Notes: a model not told the origin generated them from the letters alone. Counted from the first letter of the stretch, positions 27,144 through 35,459 are shown. The stretch: DNA of 64,000 nucleotides from a marine actinobacterium PHSC20C1 (GCA_000153145.1 CH672415.1:827208-891207); one strand, 5' to 3'. A program made the numbers and translations.

Positions 27144-27180
27144 CCGCGACGAGTGAGGCCTGGATTAGGACTCGTCGCGG
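27144..27180 (-). promoter_or_regulatory. leuA attenuator hairpin
   Basis: The perfect 10-base stem CCGCGACGAG/CTCGTCGCGG has a 17-base loop. Its 5' arm lies inside the leader peptide's last codons, and its stop codon is in the loop. Stalling of ribosomes at the leucine codons just upstream would change this fold. The arrangement matches the leucine-responsive leaders described for actinobacterial leuA genes. Confidence 0.75.
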
Positions 27181-27209
27181 CAGCTAAGGAGGAGCAGACC
27201 GAACAACAC
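27165..27209 (-). CDS. leuA leader peptide
   Basis: A 14-codon open frame, GTG to TAA, reads M-L-F-G-L-L-L-L-S-C-R-D-E-S. Five of its codons are leucine, four in a row (CTG CTC CTC CTT), directly before the attenuator stem and about 90 bases before leuA. Ribosome speed at these codons would report charged tRNA(Leu). The GTG start is the only one that gives this arrangement; no strong ribosome site is seen. Confidence 0.7.
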   Translation of the reverse strand: MLFGLLLLSCRDES

Positions 27210-27286
27210 AAATTCAGACTACCACCGCGAACGCCGCAAGAAACGAGTGGTTCCCTAACCGTTATCGCCCGGCCGCGCTTCACCGA

Positions 27287-27390
27287 GAGCTGGAGCTAGA
27301 GCTAGAGCTAGAGCTAGAGCTAGAGCTAGAGCTAGAGCTAGAGCTAGAGCTAGAGCTAGAGCTAGAGCTAGAGCTAGAGCTAGAGCTAGA
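27287..27390. repeat. Hexanucleotide tandem array (GAGCTA)16
   Basis: There are 16 perfect copies of GAGCTA (27293-27388), with one degenerate unit, GAGCTG, before and two extra bases after. On the minus strand it reads TAGCTC and its first TAG is the era stop codon. The array lies in the 311-base gap between leuA and era, which also carries the leuA leader. Confidence 0.97.
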
Positions 27391-28285
27391 AGCCGAGTCG
27401 TCCGAGCTGCTTCGAGTCGCGCTGCCATTCCTTGGCAACCTTGACTCGAAGCGACAGGAAGATTTGCTTACCAACAAGCTTCTCGATTTCCTTCCGAGCG
27501 CGGGCCCCGACATCTTGCAGCCGTTCGCCACCCTTACCGATAATGATGCCTTTTTGACTGTCACGCTCAACGAAAATGTTCGCGAAAACTTCGAGAAGGT
27601 CTTTGTCATCTCGCTCGATCATGTCGTCGATCGTGACAGCGATTGAGTGTGGCAGTTCGTCCATGACGCCCTCAAGAGCTGCCTCACGGATCAGCTCCGC
27701 AACGCGAGCCTCCGTGGACTCATCGGTGACTGTGTCTGTCGGGTACAGGGCGTGCGAAATGGGCAGTAGTTTCACGAGCTCGGTCGACAAAATGTCCAGC
27801 TGAATGCTGTCGAACGAAGAAATCGGGATGATTTCATCCCAGTCGCGCAATTCGCTCACCGCTTTTAGCTGCTCAGCGACACCCGGTCGTGAGGACGCAT
27901 CAATTTTGGTGACGATGGCCACCTTTTTTGCGCGAGGGAACGAGTCAAGCTGTTCATTGATGTAACGATCACCAGGACCGATCTTCTCGTTTGCCGGGAT
28001 ACAGAGGCCGATCACATCGACTTCGCCGAGAGTGTCTTGAACGATCGAGTTGAGGCGTTCCCCTAGCAGCGTGCGTGGCCGGTGCATCCCTGGTGTATCA
28101 ACGATGATGAGCTGACCGTCTTCACGGTGCACAAGCCCGCGGATGGCTCGACGAGTTGTCTGCGGTTTCGACGAAGTAATGGCCACCTTCTCACCAACAA
28201 GCGCATTGGTGAGCGTTGACTTTCCGACATTGGGTCGACCAACAAAGGTCACAAATCCTGCTCTGAACTCACTGGCGTCGGTCAC
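27386..28285 (-). CDS. era: GTPase Era
   Basis: Ras-like GTPase that binds the 3' end of 16S rRNA and helps 30S assembly, 299 aa. G-motifs are complete: G1 GRPNVGKST (about 16-24), G3 VDTPGMHRP, G4 TKID (about 126-129). The KH domain near the C-terminus has KGIIIGKGGERLQDVGARA. It starts at the ATG overlapping the CNNM-family gene's stop (ATGA), following ybeY and phoH as in many bacteria. Its TAG stop is the first base triplet of the hexamer array, so the natural 3' end may have been replaced or lengthened by repeat expansion. Confidence 0.96.
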   Translation of the reverse strand: MTDASEFRAGFVTFVGRPNVGKSTLTNALVGEKVAITSSKPQTTRRAIRGLVHREDGQLIIVDTPGMHRPRTLLGERLNSIVQDTLGEVDVIGLCIPANEKIGPGDRYINEQLDSFPRAKKVAIVTKIDASSRPGVAEQLKAVSELRDWDEIIPISSFDSIQLDILSTELVKLLPISHALYPTDTVTDESTEARVAELIREAALEGVMDELPHSIAVTIDDMIERDDKDLLEVFANIFVERDSQKGIIIGKGGERLQDVGARARKEIEKLVGKQIFLSLRVKVAKEWQRDSKQLGRLGF

Positions 28286-29592
28286 TGTGATTCACCGTTC
28301 TCTCGTTCATCCGAGATTGAGTCGTTCTGATTGTCTATGGTGGGGTCTTTCGCAACAAGCACCGTACTGATGCGTTTGCGTCGCCCTTCGGTGCGCTCGG
28401 CGGTGAGCACAAGACCTGAATAGTGCGCTACCGCACCACTCTCAGGCAGTCGACCCAGCGTCTTCATGATCAAGCCACCAACGGAATCAACTTCGTCGTC
28501 ATCAAGTTCGAGACCAAAAAGGTCTCCCAGTTCGTCGATCGGCAGTCGCGCGCTCACTCGGAACGTGCCGTCTGCGAGTTCTTCGAACTCCGCTACTTCG
28601 CGGTCGTACTCGTCGGAAATATCTCCGACAAGTTCTTCAATGAGGTCTTCTAGCGAGACTAGTCCTGCAATGCCGCCGTATTCGTCGACAACCATGGCGA
28701 GATGGTTTGATTCCAGTTGCATCTGGCGCAGAAGACTGTCGGCTCGCTGGGATTCCGGCACGAACAGCGCGGGGCGCGCAAGCTGTTCGGTTGTGAGCTT
28801 GTCTGCCTCAATCGGCTGCTCGTACACAACACGCGCTACGTCACGCAGGTAAAGCACGCCCATCACCTGGTCGATGTCATCACCGATTACTGGCACTCGT
28901 GAAACGCCGCGACTCAGGAACAGTCCCATCGCAGCGCTCGCGGTAACCCCAGCTTCTACAGTGACCATGTCGGTTCGCGGGATCATGACTCCACGAACAA
29001 CGGTGTTATTAAACTCGAAGATTGAATGGATGAGGTCTCGATCGTCTTGATCCAACACTTCATGTTCGGTAGCTTCATCGACCATGCTCAGCAATTGTTC
29101 CTCGCTAGAGAAGGTCGCCGTTCGCGGTCGTCCCGGTGTTACGCGATTGCCGATGGCGACGAGCGCGTCAGCGATGGGGCCCAAGATCACGCGGATGCCG
29201 CGAACGAGCGATGCGGAAACTTGCACAACTTTTCGCGAGTGAGCTCGTCCAACGCTGCGAGGACTGGATCCGACTAGAACGAAAGATGCCCCGGTCATGA
29301 TGAGCGCGCTAAAGAGGAGTGCAAGCCACCATTGCTCGAATACTGTGGCAAATACGAGGGTTACGAGCACCGCCGCCGTGGTTTCGAGAACAATTCGCAT
29401 GAAGTTGAGCGCATTGAAGTGAGCGCCCATATCTTTCGAAATTGCCAGAATCGAATTCTTCGCGCGGCTGCGCCCAGCAAGCTCGACGAGATCGCTTCTA
29501 CTGAGCACTGTCAATGCGGAGTCGGCCGCGGCGAGAAGTCCGCCGATGGAAACCAGCAGGATTGCGACGGTAATAAAAATGCCGTTCAGCAT
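28282..29592 (-). CDS. CNNM/CorC-HlyC family membrane protein with CBS pair
   Basis: A 436-aa protein: DUF21/CNNM transmembrane domain with about four helices (residues 3-25, 60-85, 88-108, 133-150), then a CBS pair (about 205-325, with VMIPRTDMV and VVDEYGGIAGLVSLEDLIEELVGDI) and a CorC_HlyC transporter-associated domain at the C-terminus. Relatives are linked to Mg2+ or other divalent-ion export, and the CBS pair usually binds adenosine nucleotides. It overlaps era by four bases and follows ybeY at six bases. Older names call such proteins hemolysins, without good evidence. Confidence 0.9.
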   Translation of the reverse strand: MLNGIFITVAILLVSIGGLLAAADSALTVLSRSDLVELAGRSRAKNSILAISKDMGAHFNALNFMRIVLETTAAVLVTLVFATVFEQWWLALLFSALIMTGASFVLVGSSPRSVGRAHSRKVVQVSASLVRGIRVILGPIADALVAIGNRVTPGRPRTATFSSEEQLLSMVDEATEHEVLDQDDRDLIHSIFEFNNTVVRGVMIPRTDMVTVEAGVTASAAMGLFLSRGVSRVPVIGDDIDQVMGVLYLRDVARVVYEQPIEADKLTTEQLARPALFVPESQRADSLLRQMQLESNHLAMVVDEYGGIAGLVSLEDLIEELVGDISDEYDREVAEFEELADGTFRVSARLPIDELGDLFGLELDDDEVDSVGGLIMKTLGRLPESGAVAHYSGLVLTAERTEGRRKRISTVLVAKDPTIDNQNDSISDERENGESQ

Positions 29593-29598
29593 TTTCGG

Positions 29599-30060
29599 CT
29601 ACCTTTTTCGTTCGGAGAGAGCGAATCCAAGCAAGATTTCGCGCTGGAGACCAAACATTTCTTTTTCTTCCTCAGGTTCCGCGTGGTCGAATCCAAGCAA
29701 GTGGAGAAGACCGTGGGTAGTCAGCAGCAGCATTTCCTCAAGCGGCGGATGCCCGGCAGTTTCGGCCTGGGAAATTGCAACCTGTGGGCACACAACGATG
29801 TCACCGAGTAGGCCGGCCGGAGTTTGGCGGTCTTCGGTTCCCGGCCGCAATTCATCCATGGGGAAGCTGAGCACATCGGTGGGGCCTGGCTCATCCATCC
29901 ACTGCACGTGGAGTTGTTCCATGGCCGCTTCGTCGACAAAGACAATGCCTAGTTCGGCATCCGGATGCACGTGGAGCTGGTCAAGCGCAAAGGTGCAGAG
30001 TCGCTGAAACGCGTGCTCGTCTACCTCGACGGCCGACTCGTTGTTGATTTCAATTGACAC
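29599..30060 (-). CDS. ybeY: Endoribonuclease YbeY
   Basis: Metal-dependent endoribonuclease for 16S rRNA 3' maturation and ribosome quality control, 153 aa. The zinc signature HGLLHLLGFDH is near residue 115, with three histidines. Upstream are MEQLHVQWMDEPGPTDVLSFP and LGDIVVCPQVA, also typical. The chosen start is a GTG at 30060, preceded by GAGGGA and one base after the phoH stop; the ATG at 30156 would add 32 residues that mirror phoH coding. It lies between phoH and the CNNM gene, the normal cluster. Confidence 0.94.
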   Translation of the reverse strand: MSIEINNESAVEVDEHAFQRLCTFALDQLHVHPDAELGIVFVDEAAMEQLHVQWMDEPGPTDVLSFPMDELRPGTEDRQTPAGLLGDIVVCPQVAISQAETAGHPPLEEMLLLTTHGLLHLLGFDHAEPEEEKEMFGLQREILLGFALSERKR

Positions 30061-30061
30061 G

Positions 30062-31126
30062 CTATCGTCCCTCGTGAGTGCGGTTGCGGCCCCGTGGCCG
30101 AGAGTGGCGGTTGAACTTGTCGCGCTGCTGTTCGGCATCGTACGTCGTATACGCATCGACGATTTGGCCGACGAGAGTGTGGCGCACGACGTCAGCGCTC
30201 GTCAGTTCGGCGAAATGGATGTCGTCGATGTCGCGAAGTACGTTGGAAACGAGCTTGAGTCCACTTGCGCCCTCGGGCAAGTCGACTTGCGTGATGTCAC
30301 CGGTAATGACCATTTTGGAATCGAATCCCAATCGGGTCAGGAACATTTTCATTTGCTCAGGGGTCGTGTTTTGGGCCTCATCAAGCACCACGAACGACTT
30401 ATTGAGGGTGCGACCGCGCATATAGGCGAGTGGCGCAACCTCTACCGTTCCCGCAGCAAGAAGTTTGGGAACCAATTCCGGATCCATCATGTCGTTGAGG
30501 GCGTCATAGAGCGGTCGAAGGTACGGATCGATCTTGTCGGTGAGCGAACCAGGTAAGAACCCTAAGCGCTCCCCTGCTTCAATCGCTGGGCGACTGAGAA
30601 TGATGCGGTCGACTTCTTTTCGCTGCAGCGCCTGCACTGCTTTAGCCATCGCGAGGTAGGTCTTGCCCGTTCCCGCTGGACCGATACCGAAAACGATCGT
30701 GTTGTTGTCCATAGCGTCGACGTACTGTGACTGACCGAGCGTCTTCGGACGAATTGCCTTACCGCGCGCGGTGAGAATTGTTTGGCCCAGCAATTGGTTC
30801 GGGCTTCCTTGGCTCTGCCGCAGGATGCTCGCAGATGACTCAACTTCGATCTCGCCGAGGTCATGTCCGCCGCGCACCATTGTGACGAGCTCCTCTACTA
30901 GCTCTCGAGCAGCTGCGAGGGGTTCTGGCGATCCCGTCAATGTGATCTCGTTGCCACGAACGTGAATCTCGACGTCGGGAAACTTGCTTTCCACTACCCG
31001 AAATAGTCGGTCGTGGGGGCCGAGAAGCCGCACCATAGCGACACCGTCTACCTCGATTGAGATGCTTTCGCGCTCAATCGGCTGTGTTTTTTTGGAGCGT
31101 GCGGACTTGGAGTCACTAGTGACCAA
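30062..31126 (-). CDS. phoH: PhoH-like ATPase
   Basis: RNA-associated P-loop protein of the PhoH/YbeZ type, 354 aa from the chosen start. An N-terminal KH-like region (VRLLGPHDRLFRVVESKF...VHVRGNEITLTG) precedes the ATPase with Walker A GPAGTGKTYLA and the Walker B-like FVVLDEAQNTT. YbeZ-type PhoH works with YbeY in rRNA processing, and ybeY follows at once. The start appears to be TTG at 31126, after AGGAAGG, overlapping the HIT gene by 11 bases; an upstream ATG at 31192 lies within HIT coding. Confidence 0.9.
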   Translation of the reverse strand: MVTSDSKSARSKKTQPIERESISIEVDGVAMVRLLGPHDRLFRVVESKFPDVEIHVRGNEITLTGSPEPLAAARELVEELVTMVRGGHDLGEIEVESSASILRQSQGSPNQLLGQTILTARGKAIRPKTLGQSQYVDAMDNNTIVFGIGPAGTGKTYLAMAKAVQALQRKEVDRIILSRPAIEAGERLGFLPGSLTDKIDPYLRPLYDALNDMMDPELVPKLLAAGTVEVAPLAYMRGRTLNKSFVVLDEAQNTTPEQMKMFLTRLGFDSKMVITGDITQVDLPEGASGLKLVSNVLRDIDDIHFAELTSADVVRHTLVGQIVDAYTTYDAEQQRDKFNRHSRPRGRNRTHEGR

Positions 31127-31466
31127 GGGTGCCTTCCTCGAGGTTTCCACCGAGCACATGGGCGTGCACGTGAAAAACTGTTTGTCCGGCATTTTCGCCG
31201 GTATTAAAGATCAATCGGAATTGACCATTCGCGTATTCGTCTGCGAGCCGCTGGCCGACAGCAACGAGTTCAGCCAGCAACGCTGGGTTGCCAGCAGCGA
31301 GCTGCGCAACGTTAGCGAACTCTTCAGTCTTGGGCACAACAAGCAAGTGCACTGGCGCTTGAGGTGCGATGTCGCGAAACGCAATTACTGAATCTGACTC
31401 GAAGACAATATCCGCGGGAATCTCGCGGGCGATGATCCTCGTGAAGATCGAAGGTGAATCAGACAT
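31116..31466 (-). CDS. HIT-family protein (HinT-like)
   Basis: A 116-aa nucleotide-binding hydrolase or transferase of the histidine-triad superfamily. The start SPSIFTRIIAREIPADIVFE is typical of HinT. The triad appears as TVFHVHAHVLGG near residue 100, with the catalytic central His. HinT proteins hydrolyse AMP-lysine-like adducts; the true substrate is unknown. It lies between rsmE and phoH on the same strand and overlaps the phoH start. Confidence 0.93.
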   Translation of the reverse strand: MSDSPSIFTRIIAREIPADIVFESDSVIAFRDIAPQAPVHLLVVPKTEEFANVAQLAAGNPALLAELVAVGQRLADEYANGQFRLIFNTGENAGQTVFHVHAHVLGGNLEEGTLGH

Positions 31467-31483
31467 AGTCCTAGCCTAAACCT

Positions 31484-32215
31484 CTAGCCCCAACGCCCGA
31501 GCTTGACGTTCAAGACTGCGAGTGCGGCAGGCCCAGCCGTTGATGTGCGCAATACCTCGTTACCCAGTCGAACAGTGGATGCTCCGGCCGCGGTCAATAG
31601 TTCTAACTCATGATCCGCCACGCCACCCTCTGGCCCAACGACGAGCACGATATCGCGACCATCAACCTCAAGTTCCGAGAGGGTTTCCGTGGCAGTTGGC
31701 TCGAGCACGAGCATCCGCGTGGTTGCGGCGAACGCGGCAAGCTGCTTAGTCGTTACAAGATCGAGCACGTCTGGGAGCCAGGTGCGCAAAGACTGTTTGC
31801 TGGCCTCCCGCACGATTGCTGCCCAACGATCGCGTCCCTTAGCAACCTTTGGCCCTTGCCAGCGCGAAATACTGCGAGCTGCTGACCACGGGATTACACC
31901 ATCGATGCCGAGTTCAGTTGCTACTTGTACGGCAAGCTCATCACGGTCCGCCTTTGCCAGCGCCTGAGCGAGAAAAACCGCAGGGGTGCTTCGAGCAGTG
32001 CGCTCTGCATTGGCAACTTCGATCGTCAGCTCTGTGTGTTCTGCGGTAGTGATTGGCCCAGAAACTACGAGCCCAGCTCCATTACCGATCGCCACTGTTT
32101 CGCCGACCTTCAACCGAGACACCGTCACAGCATGACGTGCTTCAGCGTTGGTCAGTGAAACCGTGTCACCGACCTTGGCGTCTTCGAGTTCTTCATCGAT
32201 ATAGAGATGCGCCAC
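31484..32215 (-). CDS. rsmE: 16S rRNA (uracil-1498-N3)-methyltransferase RsmE
   Basis: SPOUT-class methyltransferase, 243 aa, which methylates U1498 of 16S rRNA using SAM. The N-terminal PUA-like domain includes AEARHAVTVSRLKVGETV. The trefoil-knot part ends with the SAM-binding segments VVGPEGGVADHELELL and VRLGNEVLRTSTAGPAAL, both characteristic. The start is GTG at 32215. It follows dnaJ by eight bases and precedes the HIT gene, in the conserved hrcA-dnaJ-rsmE order, so it is probably made under heat-shock control. Confidence 0.95.
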   Translation of the reverse strand: MAHLYIDEELEDAKVGDTVSLTNAEARHAVTVSRLKVGETVAIGNGAGLVVSGPITTAEHTELTIEVANAERTARSTPAVFLAQALAKADRDELAVQVATELGIDGVIPWSAARSISRWQGPKVAKGRDRWAAIVREASKQSLRTWLPDVLDLVTTKQLAAFAATTRMLVLEPTATETLSELEVDGRDIVLVVGPEGGVADHELELLTAAGASTVRLGNEVLRTSTAGPAALAVLNVKLGRWG

Positions 32216-32223
32216 GGTTTTTC

Positions 32224-33324
32224 CTACAGGAACCGGTCGCGAAGTTTTGCGAAGAGACCCTGCTGGAACTCAGCAAATTCTGGCTCTTTGCTCTTGCGGA
32301 TGGCAGCAAGCTGTTTGATCAAAGTCTGCTCAGCGCCACTCAGTTTGGTTGGAGTGACCACTTGGATTCCCAATCGCAGATCGCCGCGACCACCACCACG
32401 CAAGCTAGTGATGCCGCGCTCCTTGATCGTAAGCACCTCGCCACTCTGCGTACCGGGCTTGATGTGCACCTCAACCTTGTCATCCAATCCGTCAAGCGTG
32501 ACGGTAGTGCCAACGATTGCATCGATCATCTGAACCTCGACGGTAGCGAGCAAATCGTCGTCTGAACGGCTGAAGATGTCGTGATGCCGCACCTTCATCT
32601 CCAGGAAAAGATCTCCGCTCGGTCCGCCAGCTGGTCCGACTTCACCCTGGCCGGGCATCTGCAACCGCAAACCGGTTTCGACGCCGGCCGGAATATCCAC
32701 CGAGATGGTGCGTTGTGCGCGCACTCGGCCTTGACCGGCACACGTGGCGCACGGGTTCACAATGATGTTGCCATAGCCACGGCACGTACCACAGGGACTC
32801 GATGTCATCACATTGCCCAAGAGGCTGCGAACCTGACGTTGAATCTGGCCACTACCCTGACAAATGTCACAGCGAATTGGCGATGAGCCGGGCGCCGTGC
32901 AGCTGCCCTCGCAGGTCTCGCACAGTACGGCTGTATTGACCTCGATGTCGCGAGAGACGCCGAACATCGTGTCCTTGAGGCTGACTTCGACTCGAAGCAG
33001 CGCATCTTGACCGCGCTCCCGACGCGAACGGGGACCAGCAGTCTGACCGCCACCTCCACCGCCGAAGAAGGTTTCGAAGATGTCGCCAAAGCCAAAGTTT
33101 GCCCCACCGAAACCGCCGCCGCTTCCGCCCATGTCGTACTGCTGACGCTGCTGGGGGTCACTCAAGACGTCATAGGCGTGGGTAACCGACTTGAAGCGCT
33201 CCGACGCATCAGCGCTCGGATTCACATCGGGGTGCAGCTCACGCGCGAGCTTGCGGTACGCCTTCTTGATTTCTTCCGGCGTGGCCTCGCGCGCAACGCC
33301 GAGTGCTTCGTAGTGATCTGCCAA
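32224..33324 (-). CDS. dnaJ: Chaperone protein DnaJ (DnaJ2 type)
   Basis: Hsp40 co-chaperone of DnaK, 366 aa. The J-domain starts at once ([36 protein letters not shown] motif near 32-34). A Gly-rich stretch with [10 protein letters not shown] and a run of six glycines follows. The four zinc-binding CxxC repeats ([30 protein letters not shown]) and the C-terminal substrate domains complete it. The start is TTG at 33324, preceded by AGGAACT. It lies downstream of hrcA; a second DnaJ usually accompanies dnaK elsewhere in actinobacteria. Confidence 0.96.
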   Translation of the reverse strand: MADHYEALGVAREATPEEIKKAYRKLARELHPDVNPSADASERFKSVTHAYDVLSDPQQRQQYDMGGSGGGFGGANFGFGDIFETFFGGGGGGQTAGPRSRRERGQDALLRVEVSLKDTMFGVSRDIEVNTAVLCETCEGSCTAPGSSPIRCDICQGSGQIQRQVRSLLGNVMTSSPCGTCRGYGNIIVNPCATCAGQGRVRAQRTISVDIPAGVETGLRLQMPGQGEVGPAGGPSGDLFLEMKVRHHDIFSRSDDDLLATVEVQMIDAIVGTTVTLDGLDDKVEVHIKPGTQSGEVLTIKERGITSLRGGGRGDLRLGIQVVTPTKLSGAEQTLIKQLAAIRKSKEPEFAEFQQGLFAKLRDRFL

Positions 33325-33346
33325 AGTTCCTAGTGCTCCTTACGAG

Positions 33347-34369
33347 CTAGTTGTCATCCAAAAGTCGAGACAGGTAACGCGCTACCGCGCGAACTGCTGC
33401 CATATTGTTCGAGTAATCCATTCGAGTCGGGCCGAGAACGCCCACTCGCGCAACACCGCCGCCAGACGAGGAATACCCACCCGTAACGACAGAAGTTTCT
33501 TCAAGTCCAAATTCTGCGTTCTCTCGCCCAATGCGAGTAGATACGGATCCGCTCGTTACTTGCATCTCTCCAAAGAGCCTCAACAACGTTACTTGCTCTT
33601 CTATTGCCTCAAGCACGGGAAAGATGCTGCCAGAGAAATCTTGTTCGGTGCGTGCGAGATTTGCTGTGCCAGCTAGTACAAGCCTGTCGTGACGATTGGC
33701 CAAAACCTGCTCAACCAAACTGGATGCCACTTGGCTGACTACCGGACGACGCTCGACAGAAAAAACGTCTGCAAAATTCGCGAGGCGCTCGGCCGCTTCT
33801 GGAAGCGATTGGCCGTTAAGCGCAGAGTTCAGCTTGGCGCGCATTTCGCCCAAGAAAACGTCATCGAGTGCCTCTGAGACGTCAATTAATCGTTGCTCAA
33901 CACGACCAGAATCAGTAATAAATACGGTCATAATGCGAGATGCGCTCAATGGCACTAACTCGATATGGCGCACTCGAGCAGTCGCTAGGGATGGATACTG
34001 AACTAGCGCAACGCTGTTAGTTAGTTGAGAAAGCAACCGCACAGTGCGCGCAAGAACGTCATCTAAGTCGTCAGCCTGTCCAAGGAAAGACTCAATTGCT
34101 TGGCGCTGAGCGCTCGTCAGCGGGCGCAAGTCTGCGAGTTGGTCCACAAACATGCGATAGCCCTTGTCTGTGGGTACACGGCCAGACGAAGTGTGTGGAG
34201 CAGTGATCAGCTCTTCATCTTCAAGCAGCACCATGTCGTTGCGGATCGTTGCCGCGGACACACCAAATGAATGACGCTCCACTATCGACTTCGATCCGAC
34301 AGGCTCGCGCGTAGCAACGTAGTCCTGCACGATGACTCGAAGCACGTCAAGCCCGCGGGCGGAAACCAT
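33347..34369 (-). CDS. hrcA: Heat-inducible transcription repressor HrcA
   Basis: Repressor that binds CIRCE operators and is stabilised by GroEL, 340 aa. The winged-helix N-terminus reads LDVLRVIVQDYVATREPVGSKSIVERH, followed by GVSAATIRNDMVLLEDEELI. The C-terminal domain resembles an enzyme-like sensor fold and ends with RVGVLGPTRMDYSNNMAAVRAV. The chosen ATG at 34369 gives the usual family N-terminus; the earlier ATG at 34432 would overlap the operator. A CIRCE-like element lies 22 bases upstream. Confidence 0.95.
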   Translation of the reverse strand: MVSARGLDVLRVIVQDYVATREPVGSKSIVERHSFGVSAATIRNDMVLLEDEELITAPHTSSGRVPTDKGYRMFVDQLADLRPLTSAQRQAIESFLGQADDLDDVLARTVRLLSQLTNSVALVQYPSLATARVRHIELVPLSASRIMTVFITDSGRVEQRLIDVSEALDDVFLGEMRAKLNSALNGQSLPEAAERLANFADVFSVERRPVVSQVASSLVEQVLANRHDRLVLAGTANLARTEQDFSGSIFPVLEAIEEQVTLLRLFGEMQVTSGSVSTRIGRENAEFGLEETSVVTGGYSSSGGGVARVGVLGPTRMDYSNNMAAVRAVARYLSRLLDDN

Positions 34370-34390
34370 GCCACCACCCACCTCTCCTGA

Positions 34391-34417
34391 TTGGCACTCA
34401 ATCCGTTCGACTGCCAA
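34391..34417 (-). promoter_or_regulatory. CIRCE-like operator upstream of hrcA-dnaJ
   Basis: TTGGCACTC, nine bases, GACTGCCAA: the 9-9-9 inverted layout of CIRCE with one mismatch between arms. It lies 22 bases before the hrcA ATG, within the likely promoter (a TAAGAT box is at 34418-34423 on the minus strand). HrcA is encoded immediately downstream, giving autoregulation of the hrcA-dnaJ-rsmE run. Confidence 0.82.
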
Positions 34418-34581
34418 TCTTACTCGACACACCGCGACACAACCGTTGCACCGCGCAAGTCATTAGCGCTAGCGTGTCTCTGTACTTGAGCGCAACCCAA
34501 CCGGGGAGATGCTCAGGTGTGAAACCGAGCACTTTGATGAAACCCGGGAAGTTCCCTCGTTCACCTGAAAGGCACGAAATC

Positions 34582-34980
34582 ATGACTGACGCAAATCCGC
34601 AGCCCGCCGCTCCGCAGCCGGCAGCCCAACTGACCACGGCTGAGGACAACCAGTGGGCGTCTTTCGCTCATCTGGGTGGAATCATTGGCTTCCTGCCTTC
34701 GCTCATCATCTGGCTGGTATTCAAGGACCGTGGTGCGTTCACTAACGCTGAAGCCAAGGAAGCCTTGAACTTCCAGATCACGATCGCCATTGCACAGATT
34801 GCGCTATTGATTCTTGGTTCGATCCTCACTGCAGTAACCTTCGGCCTCTTTGCCATCATTCAAACTCTTCTGAGCTTCGCCATTTGGGCGGCTTCGTTGA
34901 TCTTCTCGATCATCGGATTCACCAAGGCAAAGGACGGCACTAGCTACCGCTACCCATTCGCACTTCGCCTCATCAAGTAA
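34582..34980 (+). CDS. DUF4870 membrane protein, first copy
   Basis: A 132-aa protein with a short Pro/Ala/Gln-rich N-terminus and three hydrophobic helices (about 32-50, 65-90, 95-120). The DUF4870 signatures are WASFAHLGGIIGFLPSLIIWLVFKDRG and EALNFQITIAIAQIA. The tail KDGTSYRYPFALRLIK is also typical. The chosen ATG at 34582 begins MTDANPQP; an ATG at 34474 would prepend 36 unlike residues. Function unknown. It is followed by a good intrinsic terminator and then by a paralogue. Confidence 0.88.
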   Translation: MTDANPQPAAPQPAAQLTTAEDNQWASFAHLGGIIGFLPSLIIWLVFKDRGAFTNAEAKEALNFQITIAIAQIALLILGSILTAVTFGLFAIIQTLLSFAIWAASLIFSIIGFTKAKDGTSYRYPFALRLIK

Positions 34981-35008
34981 CACGGTAGTTACTAGCGAAT
35001 TGAGATTC

Positions 35009-35046
35009 AGCCCCGGGAGCTTCCGCTCTCGGGGCTATTCTTTTTC
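35009..35046 (+). terminator. Intrinsic terminator after the first DUF4870 gene
   Basis: The 12-base stem AGCCCCGGGAGC/GCTCTCGGGGCT has one G-U wobble and a TTCC loop, and is followed by ATTCTTTTTC. It is a textbook stem and T-run on the plus strand. Confidence 0.88.
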
Positions 35047-35069
35047 CCAATGCAGGGTTTAATGGAGTC

Positions 35070-35444
35070 ATGTCAGATTCCACACCCCCCACCAGTTCAC
35101 CGTACGAACCAATCCAACCGATGAGTCCGAGCGATGAGAAGCTCTGGTCGACACTCATTCATGTCGGTGGAATCTTTTTCGCCTTCATTCCAGCCCTGAT
35201 CGGCTACCTAGTGTTCAAAGACCGCGGACCATTCGTGCGCGCTCACACCCGCACGGCACTCAACTTTCAGATCACCATGGCCATCGGCTACTTCCTCGGC
35301 GTCGTTCTCTCAGTCGCGTTCATCGGACTGCTGCTGATTCTCGCCGTCGCCGTCGTCGTCGTCATTTTCAGCATCGTCGCGGCTATTGCTGCCAATAACG
35401 GGCAGGCATACAAGTACCCGCTCACGTTCGAGTTCATCAAGTAG
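35070..35444 (+). CDS. DUF4870 membrane protein, second copy
   Basis: A 124-aa paralogue of the preceding gene. It has a Pro/Ser-rich head (SDSTPPTSSPYEPIQPM), the same LIHVGGIFFAFIPALIGYLVFKDRG start, the TALNFQITMAIGYFLG helix and the ending QAYKYPLTFEFIK. Two or three membrane segments lie at about 28-47, 68-92 and 94-110. The gene follows the first copy's terminator, so it is probably expressed separately. The function is unknown; this is a local duplication that has diverged well. Confidence 0.88.
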   Translation: MSDSTPPTSSPYEPIQPMSPSDEKLWSTLIHVGGIFFAFIPALIGYLVFKDRGPFVRAHTRTALNFQITMAIGYFLGVVLSVAFIGLLLILAVAVVVVIFSIVAAIAANNGQAYKYPLTFEFIK

Positions 35445-35459
35445 CTCAAACTCTTCGCT

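Noticed and set aside
27287-27390. Hexamer array as a CRISPR
   Set aside because: The unit is six bases with no spacers; it is a simple tandem repeat.
27280-27609. Open frame with a poly-Ser tail through the hexamer array
   Set aside because: It is in another frame of era and its Ser run is only a reading of the hexamer; no start or ribosome site is plausible.
28912-28921. Single ACTCAGGAA core inside the CNNM gene
   Set aside because: There is no partner arm at 92 bp or nearby; it is a coding coincidence. The same applies to CACTCAGGAA near 9265 in the FrnE-like gene.
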